In this document: positions 24,399 to 31,017 of the stretch, in pieces
How positions within the stretch are numbered: position 1 is the first letter of the stretch
Layout: every line of letters begins with the position of its first letter
Origin: Selenomonadales bacterium
GTDB taxonomy: Bacteria; Bacillota; Negativicutes; Sporomusales; UBA7701
Length of the DNA stretch: 36,176 nucleotides
Assembly (NCBI GenBank): GCA_029976065.1
Contig: JARKNV010000005.1
Span: 1-36,176 of the forward strand
Direction: 5' to 3'
The notes under the pieces: model-generated
What the model saw: only the letters and a program-made list of their open reading frames with translations
What the model was told of the DNA's origin: nothing
Database searches by the model: none
Made by a program: the position numbers and the translations under genes

Positions 24399-26015
24399 CT
24401 AGCGCGGCTCCACCGCCGAGGCCATCTGGTGGACAGCAAGCGCGGTGTTGGTTTTGGACAGGAATACGAGTCTCTTGTTGTGGCGGCGGACGATGTCCGT
24501 CAGCCTGTAAAAGCAGCCGTGGTTAAATTTATAACGGGTATCGGCGAACACGATGTCGGCGTTGATGACCACCGATTCGTCGAAACCGGTGGCGTCGCCA
24601 TACAGATAGACGAAGTGGGGCAGACGGCTGCTGAGTTTCGCCTGCCATTTCTCGGTGCCGCCGATCACTACTCCCCTTATTCCCCGCAGTTTCATCAGGT
24701 CGCTGGCGATATTCGGATTCGTTACGGGCGGCGATTCCGGCATATTGCCTGTCGCGGCCGCAATCTCGCCGCCTGTCTCCTCTCCTGCGGGCTGGGCGCC
24801 ACAGGCCGCCTCGCCTTTCAGACGCGCAATCTCCTTGTTTAAGGCATCGAGTTCCAGTTTGTGCCGGCGGGCTTGCTCGTCGGCACGCCGGTTTTCCAGG
24901 GCAAGCAAACGGTCTTTGGCGGCCAGCGCATCGTTAGCCTTGCGAAGCTTCTCTTCGTTATCCGAGAGGTTTTCCTCCAGGGCCTTTATTTCGCCGCGAA
25001 GATGGTCGGCGCTGTGGGCCGAATAATATTTCCGGGCTTTCTTGTATTCCCGTACGAGACCCAGCCATACGAGGCCGAACATCACGAATTCGGCGCACTC
25101 CCGCTCGACCTCGTCCTTCGTCTGGTCGACAGGCCCGAACCGGAACATCTCCGCCGTAATTTTGATGAAATACAGGCGGCAAAGGAGTTCGACATCCCGG
25201 TCTTTCGGCGCGGTGAGAAATTCGTGGCCCAGTAATGGGACGCCTTCCTCCGCCGACAGGTAAGCCCCGCAATGCGCCCACCCCTCGATAAAGCGGTCGT
25301 TGTCCCAAAGCCGGAAGTCCGGCCGCATCTGCTGGAAAATCGCATTTTTTAGATCCCGGGTTACTTTTCTAAAGTCCGGAGTGCTAAGCCGCCTGTTTAT
25401 ATCCCGGAAGCTTCTCGTGACCGGCGCTTTGCCGCTCAAGGCTTCGATTTCGGCCAATATTTCGGGGGCCTTTACGCTTGTCTTCCGTCCGAGCGCGCAG
25501 GAGGCGAACAAAGCATATTTGAGGGCGGCCTGGCGGGGCAGGTCGAGAAAGGGGTATACGCTGACGAAGCTGTCGAAATAGCGCCCGGCCACGCCCGAAA
25601 GCAGGCTGCCGCCTGCCTTCTTGACCGCCGGAGAGTGGTATTTGGGGTCGACGACCTCGTCAAGAAGCACTTCCGGGCTATCGGTCAAGTAACGGTGAAG
25701 GCCCGTCCAACGGTTGGCCATTATCGCAAATACCCGCGCGAACAATGGCGAGCTTCGCCCTTCTTCGATGGCGGCGAGCACCAGGCCGAGATATTTCCTC
25801 GCGTATATCTCCCGCTCGACATCGCCGCCCGTGAACAAGGGATGGTCGTAATACGGCGATCGCGATGCCGCCAGGTAACAGCGCGCGCTTCGGGCGGCGT
25901 AGAGGGAATTGATTTCCTTGTAGGCTGAAGCGGTATCCGCGGCAAGCTGTACGAACGGCGGGATGGTGTCCACCGTGACTGAGCCGATGTTTACAGTGAA
26001 ATCGGCAGTTTTCAT
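24399..26015 (-). CDS. Large protein with coiled coil and C-terminal DUF2325 domain
   Basis: The 538-aa protein has a mostly helical N-terminal region (about 1-330) that I do not recognise, a coiled coil (about residues 335-400, with 'EIKALEENLSDNEEKLRKAN' and 'EQARRHKLELDALNKEIARL'), a proline-rich linker and a C-terminal domain of about 95 residues. That domain, 'LRGIRGVVIGGTEKWQAKLS' to 'IVFADTRYKFNHGCFYRLTD' and 'RRHNKRLVFLSKTNT', matches the DUF2325 pattern. DUF2325 is common in spore-forming Firmicutes; its function is unknown. The start follows TGAGGC. The gene is second in a two-gene operon behind the small protein at 26051-26350, under leader 2. Confidence 0.8.
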   Translation of the reverse strand: MKTADFTVNIGSVTVDTIPPFVQLAADTASAYKEINSLYAARSARCYLAASRSPYYDHPLFTGGDVEREIYARKYLGLVLAAIEEGRSSPLFARVFAIMANRWTGLHRYLTDSPEVLLDEVVDPKYHSPAVKKAGGSLLSGVAGRYFDSFVSVYPFLDLPRQAALKYALFASCALGRKTSVKAPEILAEIEALSGKAPVTRSFRDINRRLSTPDFRKVTRDLKNAIFQQMRPDFRLWDNDRFIEGWAHCGAYLSAEEGVPLLGHEFLTAPKDRDVELLCRLYFIKITAEMFRFGPVDQTKDEVERECAEFVMFGLVWLGLVREYKKARKYYSAHSADHLRGEIKALEENLSDNEEKLRKANDALAAKDRLLALENRRADEQARRHKLELDALNKEIARLKGEAACGAQPAGEETGGEIAAATGNMPESPPVTNPNIASDLMKLRGIRGVVIGGTEKWQAKLSSRLPHFVYLYGDATGFDESVVINADIVFADTRYKFNHGCFYRLTDIVRRHNKRLVFLSKTNTALAVHQMASAVEPR

Positions 26016-26050
26016 GAAACAAGCCTCATTTCGCAGTGGTCTGGGCAGGG

Positions 26051-26350
26051 TCAGCGTGTCAGCGAGGAGGGCGACGGAGCTTCTTGCCGCGGGTAGTATT
26101 GGCGTCGATACAATACCGGCGCCTTCTTATCCGCTTCAATAACAAGGAGAAGCTCGGACAACCTTGCAAGATTGCCGGTCAGCGAATCGAGGAATCGGAC
26201 GTACTCCTCGAATAAATAACCGCTTCTCTCCCTGTTGGCTTCCCGGATGGCATCCCGGGTTACCATGACCGCTTCCCGCAAAGCCTTTTCCGTATATTCG
26301 CGGTTGGGTAGCTTCTCATCGGAGCTTTCATACTCGGTCCCAAACATCAT
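26051..26350 (-). CDS. Small helical protein of unknown function (paralogue of 10168-10401)
   Basis: The 99-aa protein has an acidic N-terminus, a helical core (YTEKALREAVMVTRDAIREA ... FLDSLTGNLARLSELLLVIE) and a basic, proline-containing tail of about 25 residues that the paralogue lacks. It shares VTR-[ND]-x2-REA and SLT-x-NL-x4-E-x-L with the protein at 10168-10401. The ATG at 26350 follows GGGGAGGAATA on the minus strand; the next ATG is the adjacent codon. It is the first gene after leader 2 and its terminator and is followed 35 bases later by the DUF2325 gene. Confidence 0.78.
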   Translation of the reverse strand: MMFGTEYESSDEKLPNREYTEKALREAVMVTRDAIREANRERSGYLFEEYVRFLDSLTGNLARLSELLLVIEADKKAPVLYRRQYYPRQEAPSPSSLTR

Positions 26351-26415
26351 TATTCCTCCCCGCGCTCGTATTTACTGGGGCGTGCTCCGGCTTCGCCGCC
26401 CGGGAAAATAGAATA

Positions 26416-26449
26416 TGCCAAGCCTATCGAAAATCGGAAAGGCTTGGCA
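26416..26449 (-). terminator. Intrinsic terminator in leader 2 (attenuator candidate)
   Basis: A 9-bp perfect stem (26416-26424 with 26441-26449) is followed on the minus strand by TATTCTATTTTCC. It sits between the 94-nt leader element and the small gene. The stem sequence TGCCAAGCC/GGCTTGGCA is identical to the core of the terminator in leader 1, and both loops contain TTCCGA. Confidence 0.8.
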
Positions 26450-26505
26450 ATACATCCGGCCGGAAAACGGAAAATAGGTGCAGCAACTGCACCGCCGGAA
26501 ACATT

Positions 26506-26599
26506 GCTCCTTTCCAAGAAAGGGAAGCATAGCCGTTTCCCGCTATACCGATCGGCCGGATACCGTGCCAAGAAGGTTTAGGTATGTCGGCTAAGGAGC
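26506..26599 (-). ncRNA. Structured leader RNA 2, candidate riboswitch aptamer (94 nt)
   Basis: Second copy of the leader at 10578-10671, of the same length. The outer stem pairs 26593-26599 with 26506-26512 (7 bp). Inner stems pair 26581-26585 with 26560-26564, 26548-26550 with 26557-26559, 26529-26533 with 26542-26546 around a shared GGGAAAC loop, and 26512-26515 with 26523-26526. Relative to copy 1, one pair in the 26581/26560 stem flips (T-A to A-T) and one pair in the 26529/26542 stem changes G-C to A-T, which supports a selected fold. Junction sequences (AGCCGA, ACCTAA, GCTTCCC) are conserved. Confidence 0.75.
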
Positions 26600-26623
26600 A
26601 AACGTATTAATTATGTAAAGTTA

Positions 26624-26650
26624 GTTCCCAGAACGGACTGCGGTGGGAAC
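26624..26650. repeat. Inverted repeat upstream of leader 2
   Basis: GTTCCCA (26624-26630) and TGGGAAC (26644-26650) form a perfect 7-bp inverted repeat with a 13-nt spacer. It lies just upstream of the structured leader on the minus strand. It could be an extra stem in the 5' UTR or a protein site; nothing similar is present beside leader 1. Confidence 0.45.
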
Positions 26651-26730
26651 ATCGATTGCTGCTGTCCTGGGAAGTTGGCGGCATGTCCATATGTGTATAG
26701 ATGGGCTGTTGAGGTAAGACTCATAATATA

Positions 26731-26762
26731 AACAAACATAAACTAACTAATACTATTATAAT
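26731..26762. promoter_or_regulatory. Third copy of the AACAAACATAAA motif, with adjacent promoter-like boxes
   Basis: AACAAACATAAA at 26731-26742 is identical to the left arm of the inverted repeat at 10744-10793. On the minus strand it reads TTTATGTTTGTTTATATTAT, with a TATTAT -10-like box just after it and TTAGTT 16 nt before that box, suggesting a promoter for leader 2. On the + strand TATAAT is at 26757-26762 and could serve the operon at 27034, though no good -35 box is seen. Confidence 0.5.
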
Positions 26763-27033
26763 ATGCAGTTTAGTACAAATGCAATAGCGGAAATTAGTTC
26801 GGCGCTGCTCGCATGATTGCGCGGGCTCAGGAGAAAATGCCGTGAGAATCATCATGGCAAGTCATAATCCCAATGCCCTGTCAAGGGACATTTGCATAGG
26901 GGGTTGCCGGCGGGAAAGAATAATTTCCATACCATGTTCGGGTCGGCGGCGTTGACGGGAGCATACTGATTATGGCAACAGCCGCCGGCATTTGGGCAAC
27001 CTAGGGTCACAGCGATGAACGGGAGGCATGACG
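26763..27033 (+). other. Gene-free leader of the DUF697 operon with a long-range inverted repeat
   Basis: About 270 bases lie between the promoter-like TATAAT and the first start codon. TGCCGGCGG (26905-26913) and CCGCCGGCA (26982-26990) are perfectly complementary and could close a 68-nt loop; GGTTGCC before and GGCAACC after extend the symmetry. A 33-codon open frame (26854-26955) lacks a ribosome binding site. No RNA family was recognised. Confidence 0.4.
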
Positions 27034-27966
27034 ATGGCTCGCAAGGCGCCCGTCCAGGAAAGGCTGAGTATCATTGGCAAAGCCTGGAGCGAAATCAGGA
27101 AAATAAACTGGCATGAGGTTAACCGGCTTTGCCAGCAAAATTTCCATATCGGCTTGGTCGGCTCGGCGACTGAGAGCGACGCCATGAAGGCATGGCTGCA
27201 AAGAATGCCGTATCCGGGCGCCGACGGCAGGGCGGAGGGAGCGGCTAAGGACTTCGCCCCTCAGCAGCTGTCCGTTATCGCTGTCGGCGCCGACGGGCCG
27301 GACGAGAAACTGGTCAAAGCGACGACTTTTTGTCTGGCGGGCCGGGAAATGGCCAACGAAGTGCGCCGCGTGAAAGGCGAAGTCTATCTGTTCGACGATA
27401 CCGAGCGCGAGCACCTGACGACGCAGATCCTGTCCAACCACCCGGAGGTGCAGTTCGCCCTCGCCCATAAATTTCCCGTCTTCCGCCCGGAGATGGCCCG
27501 GAGCGTTATCCAGGACACCGCCTTCCAGAACGCCGCGTGGGCGCTCTTCTCCGGCCTGCCGAACACGCTCCCCGGGCCGCATCTGCTGTTGACAAGTCCG
27601 CTGGAAGGTATCTCCGATTTCACCGTCCTCACCCTCAATGAGGTCAAATTGCTGTTCGAGCTTGTCGGACTGTCGGGCAAGCGGGTCGTACCGCTTTATC
27701 ACGTTGTCGAGTTCGCCATGATCGTCGGCTTGGGAAAGCTGTCGGAGACGCTGGCCATGCAGACGGTGGGGCGGTTGTCGGGCCGGGCGGGGATACTGAC
27801 CAAGGGCGCTATTGCCTACGCTTTCACCTGGACGATCGGCGAGGCTGTCTTCATGTACATCAACACCGGCCAAAAACCGGGAGGGGCGGCTTTCACCGAC
27901 AGGTTCCGGATGCACTTCCGGCGCGGCCGGCAGGTGGCGGAGGAAATGGCGCCCGGGCTTCATTAA
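27034..27966 (+). CDS. DUF697 (YcjF-like) protein with a degenerate GTPase-like N-terminal part
   Basis: The 310-aa protein ends in a DUF697-like region with hydrophobic segments: 'VPLYHVVEFAMIVGLGKLSE', 'MQTVGRLSGRAGILTKGAIA', 'YAFTWTIGEAVFMYINTGQ'. DUF697 often follows a GTPase domain. Here the N-terminal half has the position of a first strand and loop (FHIGLVGSATESDAMKAWL, about residues 36-54), but the lysine and serine/threonine of a GxxxxGK[ST] P-loop are missing, so it probably does not bind GTP in the usual way. I chose the ATG at 27034, 7 nt after GGGAGG; the ATG at 27028 is too close to it. First gene of a three-gene operon; likely membrane associated. Confidence 0.7.
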   Translation: MARKAPVQERLSIIGKAWSEIRKINWHEVNRLCQQNFHIGLVGSATESDAMKAWLQRMPYPGADGRAEGAAKDFAPQQLSVIAVGADGPDEKLVKATTFCLAGREMANEVRRVKGEVYLFDDTEREHLTTQILSNHPEVQFALAHKFPVFRPEMARSVIQDTAFQNAAWALFSGLPNTLPGPHLLLTSPLEGISDFTVLTLNEVKLLFELVGLSGKRVVPLYHVVEFAMIVGLGKLSETLAMQTVGRLSGRAGILTKGAIAYAFTWTIGEAVFMYINTGQKPGGAAFTDRFRMHFRRGRQVAEEMAPGLH

Positions 27967-28061
27967 GGGTTATTTCGCTTTTGCGAGGCTGGAACGTATG
28001 CCGCTGGATATAAGTGGGTACTCTAAAGGCAGAAAATATTGGCAGGAGAGGAAAAAGAAGC

Positions 28062-28676
28062 GTGCCGAGCATCGAAACACCACAAGCGGAAATGACCAAA
28101 AGGGAAGGACGGACGACACGGGCCGAGCGGCTGCGGCAGCGGCTCGCCGAAACAACCGACGAGAGTTCGCTGGCCGGACTGGAAAAGATTTTTGAGGCCA
28201 AACTGGCGGCTGTCGGCGTGTACGAGCAGCAGTTGGCGTCGGTGACCGATCCCTTCGCCAGAAAGACGCTGCAGAGAATGATCAGGCAGGAACGGCAGGA
28301 ATTGCTCAATCTCGCGGAACTCACCGATCTGGTCGAAGCCAGCCCGGACATGGGGAATCTCTCCCGGGCGCGTCGCCGCCTCAGCCATCGCCTGAAGATG
28401 TCCACCGGCCAGGATACGAAGTTTTGGCTGGGGGCGCTGGTGGTGGGGACGCTGCTTCTGCCCAGTGTGCGGGAGAAATTCCGGCCGCTGGCGGTCAAAA
28501 CGGCGCAGGGGATCATGGAGCTGTCCGAACAGGTGCAGGGGCTGTTCAGCGGGGTAAAGGAAGACATCGAGGATCTGGTGAGCGAGGCCCAGTTCGAACA
28601 ACTGAAACAGTCCATCGACGACGCCATTGCCGAAGAACTGCCCGCGCCGGTCGGGCCGGAGGAGGAGCCCCGCTAA
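28062..28676 (+). CDS. Protein with DUF5132-like membrane module and N-terminal helical region
   Basis: The 204-aa protein has an N-terminal charged helical region (about 1-115, 'TRAERLRQRLAETTDESSLA', 'ARKTLQRMIRQERQELLNLA'), one hydrophobic segment (KFWLGALVVGTLLLPSVREK, about 119-138) and an amphipathic stretch 'LAVKTAQGIMELSEQVQGLF' ending 'VKEDIEDLVSEAQFEQ'. The last two parts match a DUF5132-like pattern (glycine-rich helix, P-x-[VL]-R-x3-R, then D-[IL]-V-x-EA). The same pattern is in the convergent gene at 28975-29481. GTG start, AGGAGAGG at 28044-28051. Second gene of the operon. Function unknown; some DUF5132 proteins sit beside metal-transport genes. Confidence 0.68.
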   Translation: MPSIETPQAEMTKREGRTTRAERLRQRLAETTDESSLAGLEKIFEAKLAAVGVYEQQLASVTDPFARKTLQRMIRQERQELLNLAELTDLVEASPDMGNLSRARRRLSHRLKMSTGQDTKFWLGALVVGTLLLPSVREKFRPLAVKTAQGIMELSEQVQGLFSGVKEDIEDLVSEAQFEQLKQSIDDAIAEELPAPVGPEEEPR

Positions 28677-28702
28677 TCTTAGGGGCGAAGAGGATGACGA
28701 AC

Positions 28703-28936
28703 ATGGCTGATTTAGACGAACTGCGGGCCAAGGTCGAAGGCATCGCCCATGAGTTGCGCGAGGCGGTCGACATGACCATCGAGCTTAGGGCCCGGTCACC
28801 CCAGCACAAAGAGGCGGCGATCAAAATCTGGGAGGAGTTCCTTGGCGGTTTTTTCGGCTACATCAAGCAGCGCAGCCGGGAATCCAAGGACAACCTGCTC
28901 GCCGGTGTGTCGTGGACAAGATTGAAATTGTTTTGA
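28703..28936 (+). CDS. Small acidic helical protein of unknown function
   Basis: The 77-aa protein starts MADLDELRAKVEGIAHELRE and is predicted to be helical throughout, with a basic, aromatic tail ending KLF. I do not recognise it. The ATG at 28703 is placed about 9 nt after GAAGAGG; an in-frame ATG at 28694 directly abuts that site. It is the last gene of the operon and its stop codon lies inside the terminator hairpin. It could be a partner of the membrane protein encoded just upstream. Confidence 0.65.
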   Translation: MADLDELRAKVEGIAHELREAVDMTIELRARSPQHKEAAIKIWEEFLGGFFGYIKQRSRESKDNLLAGVSWTRLKLF

Positions 28937-28978
28937 CAAGAAAACCTCTCCGCTTTTGCGGAGAGGTTTTCTTGTCAA
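28933..28978. terminator. Bidirectional terminator containing both convergent stop codons
   Basis: A perfect 21-bp inverted repeat (28933-28953 with 28958-28978, loop TTTT) with an A/T-rich base. The + strand TGA (28934-28936) and the minus-strand TGA (28977-28975) are both in the stem, symmetrically. Each strand has a GC stem followed by TTTTCTTGTC. Confidence 0.9.
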
Positions 28979-29481
28979 AGTTCCGGCGACCGTGAGCGCC
29001 TTCTGCGGGGCGAGGAAGGCTCGTTATTGTCTCCAGGCTCCTCGGCAGCATCCATTTCGGGGTAGGTAACGGTCAGCATAGTGGCGGGGCTCTCTTCGGG
29101 TGAGGCAGCAGTCCGGGTTTCCTTTGCTTCTTCGACGATGTTCCGCAAGCCTTCGCGGACAGCCAACGCTCCCGCGGCGGCGTTGATCGCCATGCGCCGG
29201 CCGTGAGTCCTGGCCGTTCCCATGAGGGTACGCTGTTCTTCCGAAGCGGCCCGCGCCTCGGCGACGATATCTTCCATCCCTTCGCGCATCATGGCCGCCG
29301 TGCTTTGCAAAGTGTCGGTGACAGCGAGCACCCCCCTGGTTGTCACGACAGCGGCTGACCGCAGCCCGTGGCGGACGGCCGGGAAGGCGAGAACGGCGGC
29401 GCCGCCGACGAACAGTATTCCCGCAGGCGACATGCGCGACATTCTGCCGACCATTCTTGCACCCATACCGATTACATCCAT
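28975..29481 (-). CDS. DUF5132-like membrane protein
   Basis: The 168-aa protein has one hydrophobic segment (MSPAGILFVGGAAVLAFPAV, about residues 17-36), then 'RHGLRSAAVVTTRGVLAVTD' and 'MMREGMEDIVAEARAASEEQ', the same module as in the protein at 28062-28676. A second, weaker copy of the amphipathic unit appears later (MAINAAAGALAVREGLRNIV). The tail (about 120-168) is acidic, then arginine-rich (PRRRRSRS). The start follows GGAGGTG on the minus strand. It converges on the operon that encodes its relative, so the two may act in the same membrane structure. Confidence 0.68.
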   Translation of the reverse strand: MDVIGMGARMVGRMSRMSPAGILFVGGAAVLAFPAVRHGLRSAAVVTTRGVLAVTDTLQSTAAMMREGMEDIVAEARAASEEQRTLMGTARTHGRRMAINAAAGALAVREGLRNIVEEAKETRTAASPEESPATMLTVTYPEMDAAEEPGDNNEPSSPRRRRSRSPEL

Positions 29482-29563
29482 AGATTACACCTCCGTTCGA
29501 TTATTAGTTTTTCCCGCGGCGACGTTTTCATTTCCGGCTGTCGGCTCGGCCGCGATGGTATAT

Positions 29564-29602
29564 TTAACCAAAGATTTACAAACGATTAACCTCGCTGTAA
29601 CA
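29564..29602 (+). promoter_or_regulatory. PhoP box 1: four TTAACA-like repeats at 11-bp period
   Basis: TTAACC (29564), TTTACA (29575), TTAACC (29586) and GTAACA (29597) are spaced at exactly 11 bp. This matches the Bacillus-type PhoP site of hexameric TT[ATC]A[CA]A-like repeats with about 5-bp spacers. The last repeat ends 21 bp before the -10 box, which places PhoP where it would replace a -35 contact. It controls the HD-domain gene at 29661. Confidence 0.8.
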
Positions 29603-29619
29603 AAGCGGGATGGTCATCC

Positions 29620-29628
29620 TGCTACAAT
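29620..29628 (+). promoter_or_regulatory. Extended -10 box of the HD-domain gene
   Basis: TGCTACAAT is an extended -10 element (TGn then TACAAT at 29623-29628). No consensus -35 exists; the PhoP repeats occupy that place. Transcription would start near 29635, giving a leader of about 25 nt. Confidence 0.65.
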
Positions 29629-29660
29629 TGAGGCAGGAAAGTTGTCAGCGAGGTGAAAAA

Positions 29661-30842
29661 ATGGATAATCTGTTTGCGGACAAGGAGCTTTCCAGACGCG
29701 CATTCCTCCGTCTGTCGGCATGCGCTTCCGGGGCGGCGGCCCTTACGCAGGTCCCCGGTCTTTCTTTCGGCGACGCGTCCGGCGAAGTCGCCGGCGACCG
29801 GATATCCATGGAAGAATGTCTGAGCCTAACCCCCCGGGAGATGGCCGAAAGATCGGCCGTCGTCCAGGCCAGCTATGAATTCCTGCTCGCAGCGGCCGAC
29901 GAGATAACAGACAAGGGTTTGAGCGCCAGGATAAAGGAGATTTTGACTAACCCCGCCCCCACTTTCATGGCCGAATATCAGACGAACGCAGCCCGGGAAG
30001 GATTGAGGCTGAAACTTGTTGATGCCGGTTTATTGAAAGCTGCGGTAACGACAGAGCAGCTTCTGCCGCCGCTCATCAGCCCTGATCAGGCGCCCCAGCC
30101 CTTTGCAGCGGCTTCCGGCAGCATATACGACAGTCACCACGCCTACCCCGGAGGGCTGGTCATCCACACTGCGCTGAATGTCCGGTCTTCGCTGGGATTG
30201 TGCCAAGGCTATTACGATACATATGGCGTGCCGCTCGACCGCGATATCGTGCTGGCGGCCCAACTGCTGCACGACCTTCACAAGCCGTGGGTGTACCAAT
30301 GGCAGGAGGATGGTTCGTCGCTACCCGAGTATCAGATCGCCGGGACGGGCGCCCACCATGTTCTCAGTCTCGCTGAAGCGATTTACCGCGGCCTGCCGGC
30401 CGAAACGGTGATCGCCCAGGCCAGCGCCCACGACAACGCCGGCAGCCCGGCCGACGAGGCGCGGCTGGTCGGTTACATAAAGGCGGCCTCGATCATCGCC
30501 GGCAAAGACCCTGTGGACGCCGGCCTGCTTGCCGCCGGCGGCGCTGCCGTCATCCCGCCGCGCATGATCGAACCGTTCATAACCTATCTTGGCGACCATG
30601 ACTGGGTTTTCAGCGTACCGGCCGCCAAGTGGACTATCGGCCTGCTGGAGGTGCTGGCCGTGGCCGATTACGGCATGAAGGCCGCCGACCTGAAAAACGG
30701 ACGCTTCAACAGCTTCCGCAACTATGTGTTCTCCCAGGCTACGATGATCGGCCTGTACCAGACCTACGTCGTGGGCGGTCCCGGCGGCCTGCGGGCCGCC
30801 GTGCTCAACCTGGTCGACCCGCCGGATAAAGACAATGATTAA
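29661..30842 (+). CDS. Tat-exported HD-domain protein
   Basis: The 393-aa protein starts with a twin-arginine signal (SRRAFLRLSACASGAAALT, Arg12-Arg13), so it should be folded with its cofactor before export. The middle has an HD-hydrolase domain resembling the YhaM type: SHHAYPGGLVIHTALNV (His159, His160, His169), then AAQLLHDLHKPW (His204-Asp205), and later 'QASAHDNAGSPADEARLVGY'. HD proteins hydrolyse phosphoesters using metal. The start at 29661 follows GAGGTG. It stands alone behind PhoP box 1 and just before the phosphonate operon, so a role in freeing phosphate from an organic ester outside the cytoplasm is likely, but no substrate is known. Confidence 0.82.
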   Translation: MDNLFADKELSRRAFLRLSACASGAAALTQVPGLSFGDASGEVAGDRISMEECLSLTPREMAERSAVVQASYEFLLAAADEITDKGLSARIKEILTNPAPTFMAEYQTNAAREGLRLKLVDAGLLKAAVTTEQLLPPLISPDQAPQPFAAASGSIYDSHHAYPGGLVIHTALNVRSSLGLCQGYYDTYGVPLDRDIVLAAQLLHDLHKPWVYQWQEDGSSLPEYQIAGTGAHHVLSLAEAIYRGLPAETVIAQASAHDNAGSPADEARLVGYIKAASIIAGKDPVDAGLLAAGGAAVIPPRMIEPFITYLGDHDWVFSVPAAKWTIGLLEVLAVADYGMKAADLKNGRFNSFRNYVFSQATMIGLYQTYVVGGPGGLRAAVLNLVDPPDKDND

Positions 30843-30856
30843 CGGTGGTTGCCACA

Positions 30857-30895
30857 TTTACTCATATTTAACAATCGGTTAACGGCGACTTAACA
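30857..30895 (+). promoter_or_regulatory. PhoP box 2: four TTAACA-like repeats at 11-bp period
   Basis: TTTACT (30857), TTAACA (30868), TTAACG (30879) and TTAACA (30890) are spaced at exactly 11 bp. The last repeat ends 21 bp before the -10 box, exactly as in PhoP box 1. It would make the phosphonate operon responsive to phosphate starvation. Confidence 0.87.
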
Positions 30896-30912
30896 CACGC
30901 CGGCCGCAGATA

Positions 30913-30921
30913 TGACATAAT
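30913..30921 (+). promoter_or_regulatory. Extended -10 box of the phosphonate operon
   Basis: TGACATAAT gives an extended -10 (CATAAT at 30916-30921). There is no -35 hexamer; PhoP box 2 covers that position. Transcription would start near 30928, leaving about 125 nt of leader before the regulator gene. Confidence 0.68.
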
Positions 30922-30971
30922 GAAAGTGACGAAACAACAGCATCCCCTTCCCTCCACGATATATCCCATAT

Positions 30972-31005
30972 ATTTGTGCCGCCTTCTTCGGAGGGCGGCA
31001 CAAAT
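30972..31005. other. GC-rich hairpin in the leader of the phosphonate operon
   Basis: ATTTGTGCCGCC (30972-30983) pairs with GGCGGCACAAAT (30994-31005), a perfect 12-bp stem with a 10-nt loop. No T-tract follows on the + strand. It may be a weak attenuator, an mRNA-stabilising element or a remnant terminator. Confidence 0.55.
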
Positions 31006-31017
31006 ACTATCGGGACC

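Noticed and set aside
26350..26571. Minus-strand open frame through leader 2
   Set aside because: Not similar in protein sequence to the frame in leader 1, while the RNA structure is conserved, so RNA rather than protein is selected.
26854..26955. 33-codon open frame in the DUF697 operon leader
   Set aside because: No ribosome binding site at a proper distance and no recognisable sequence.
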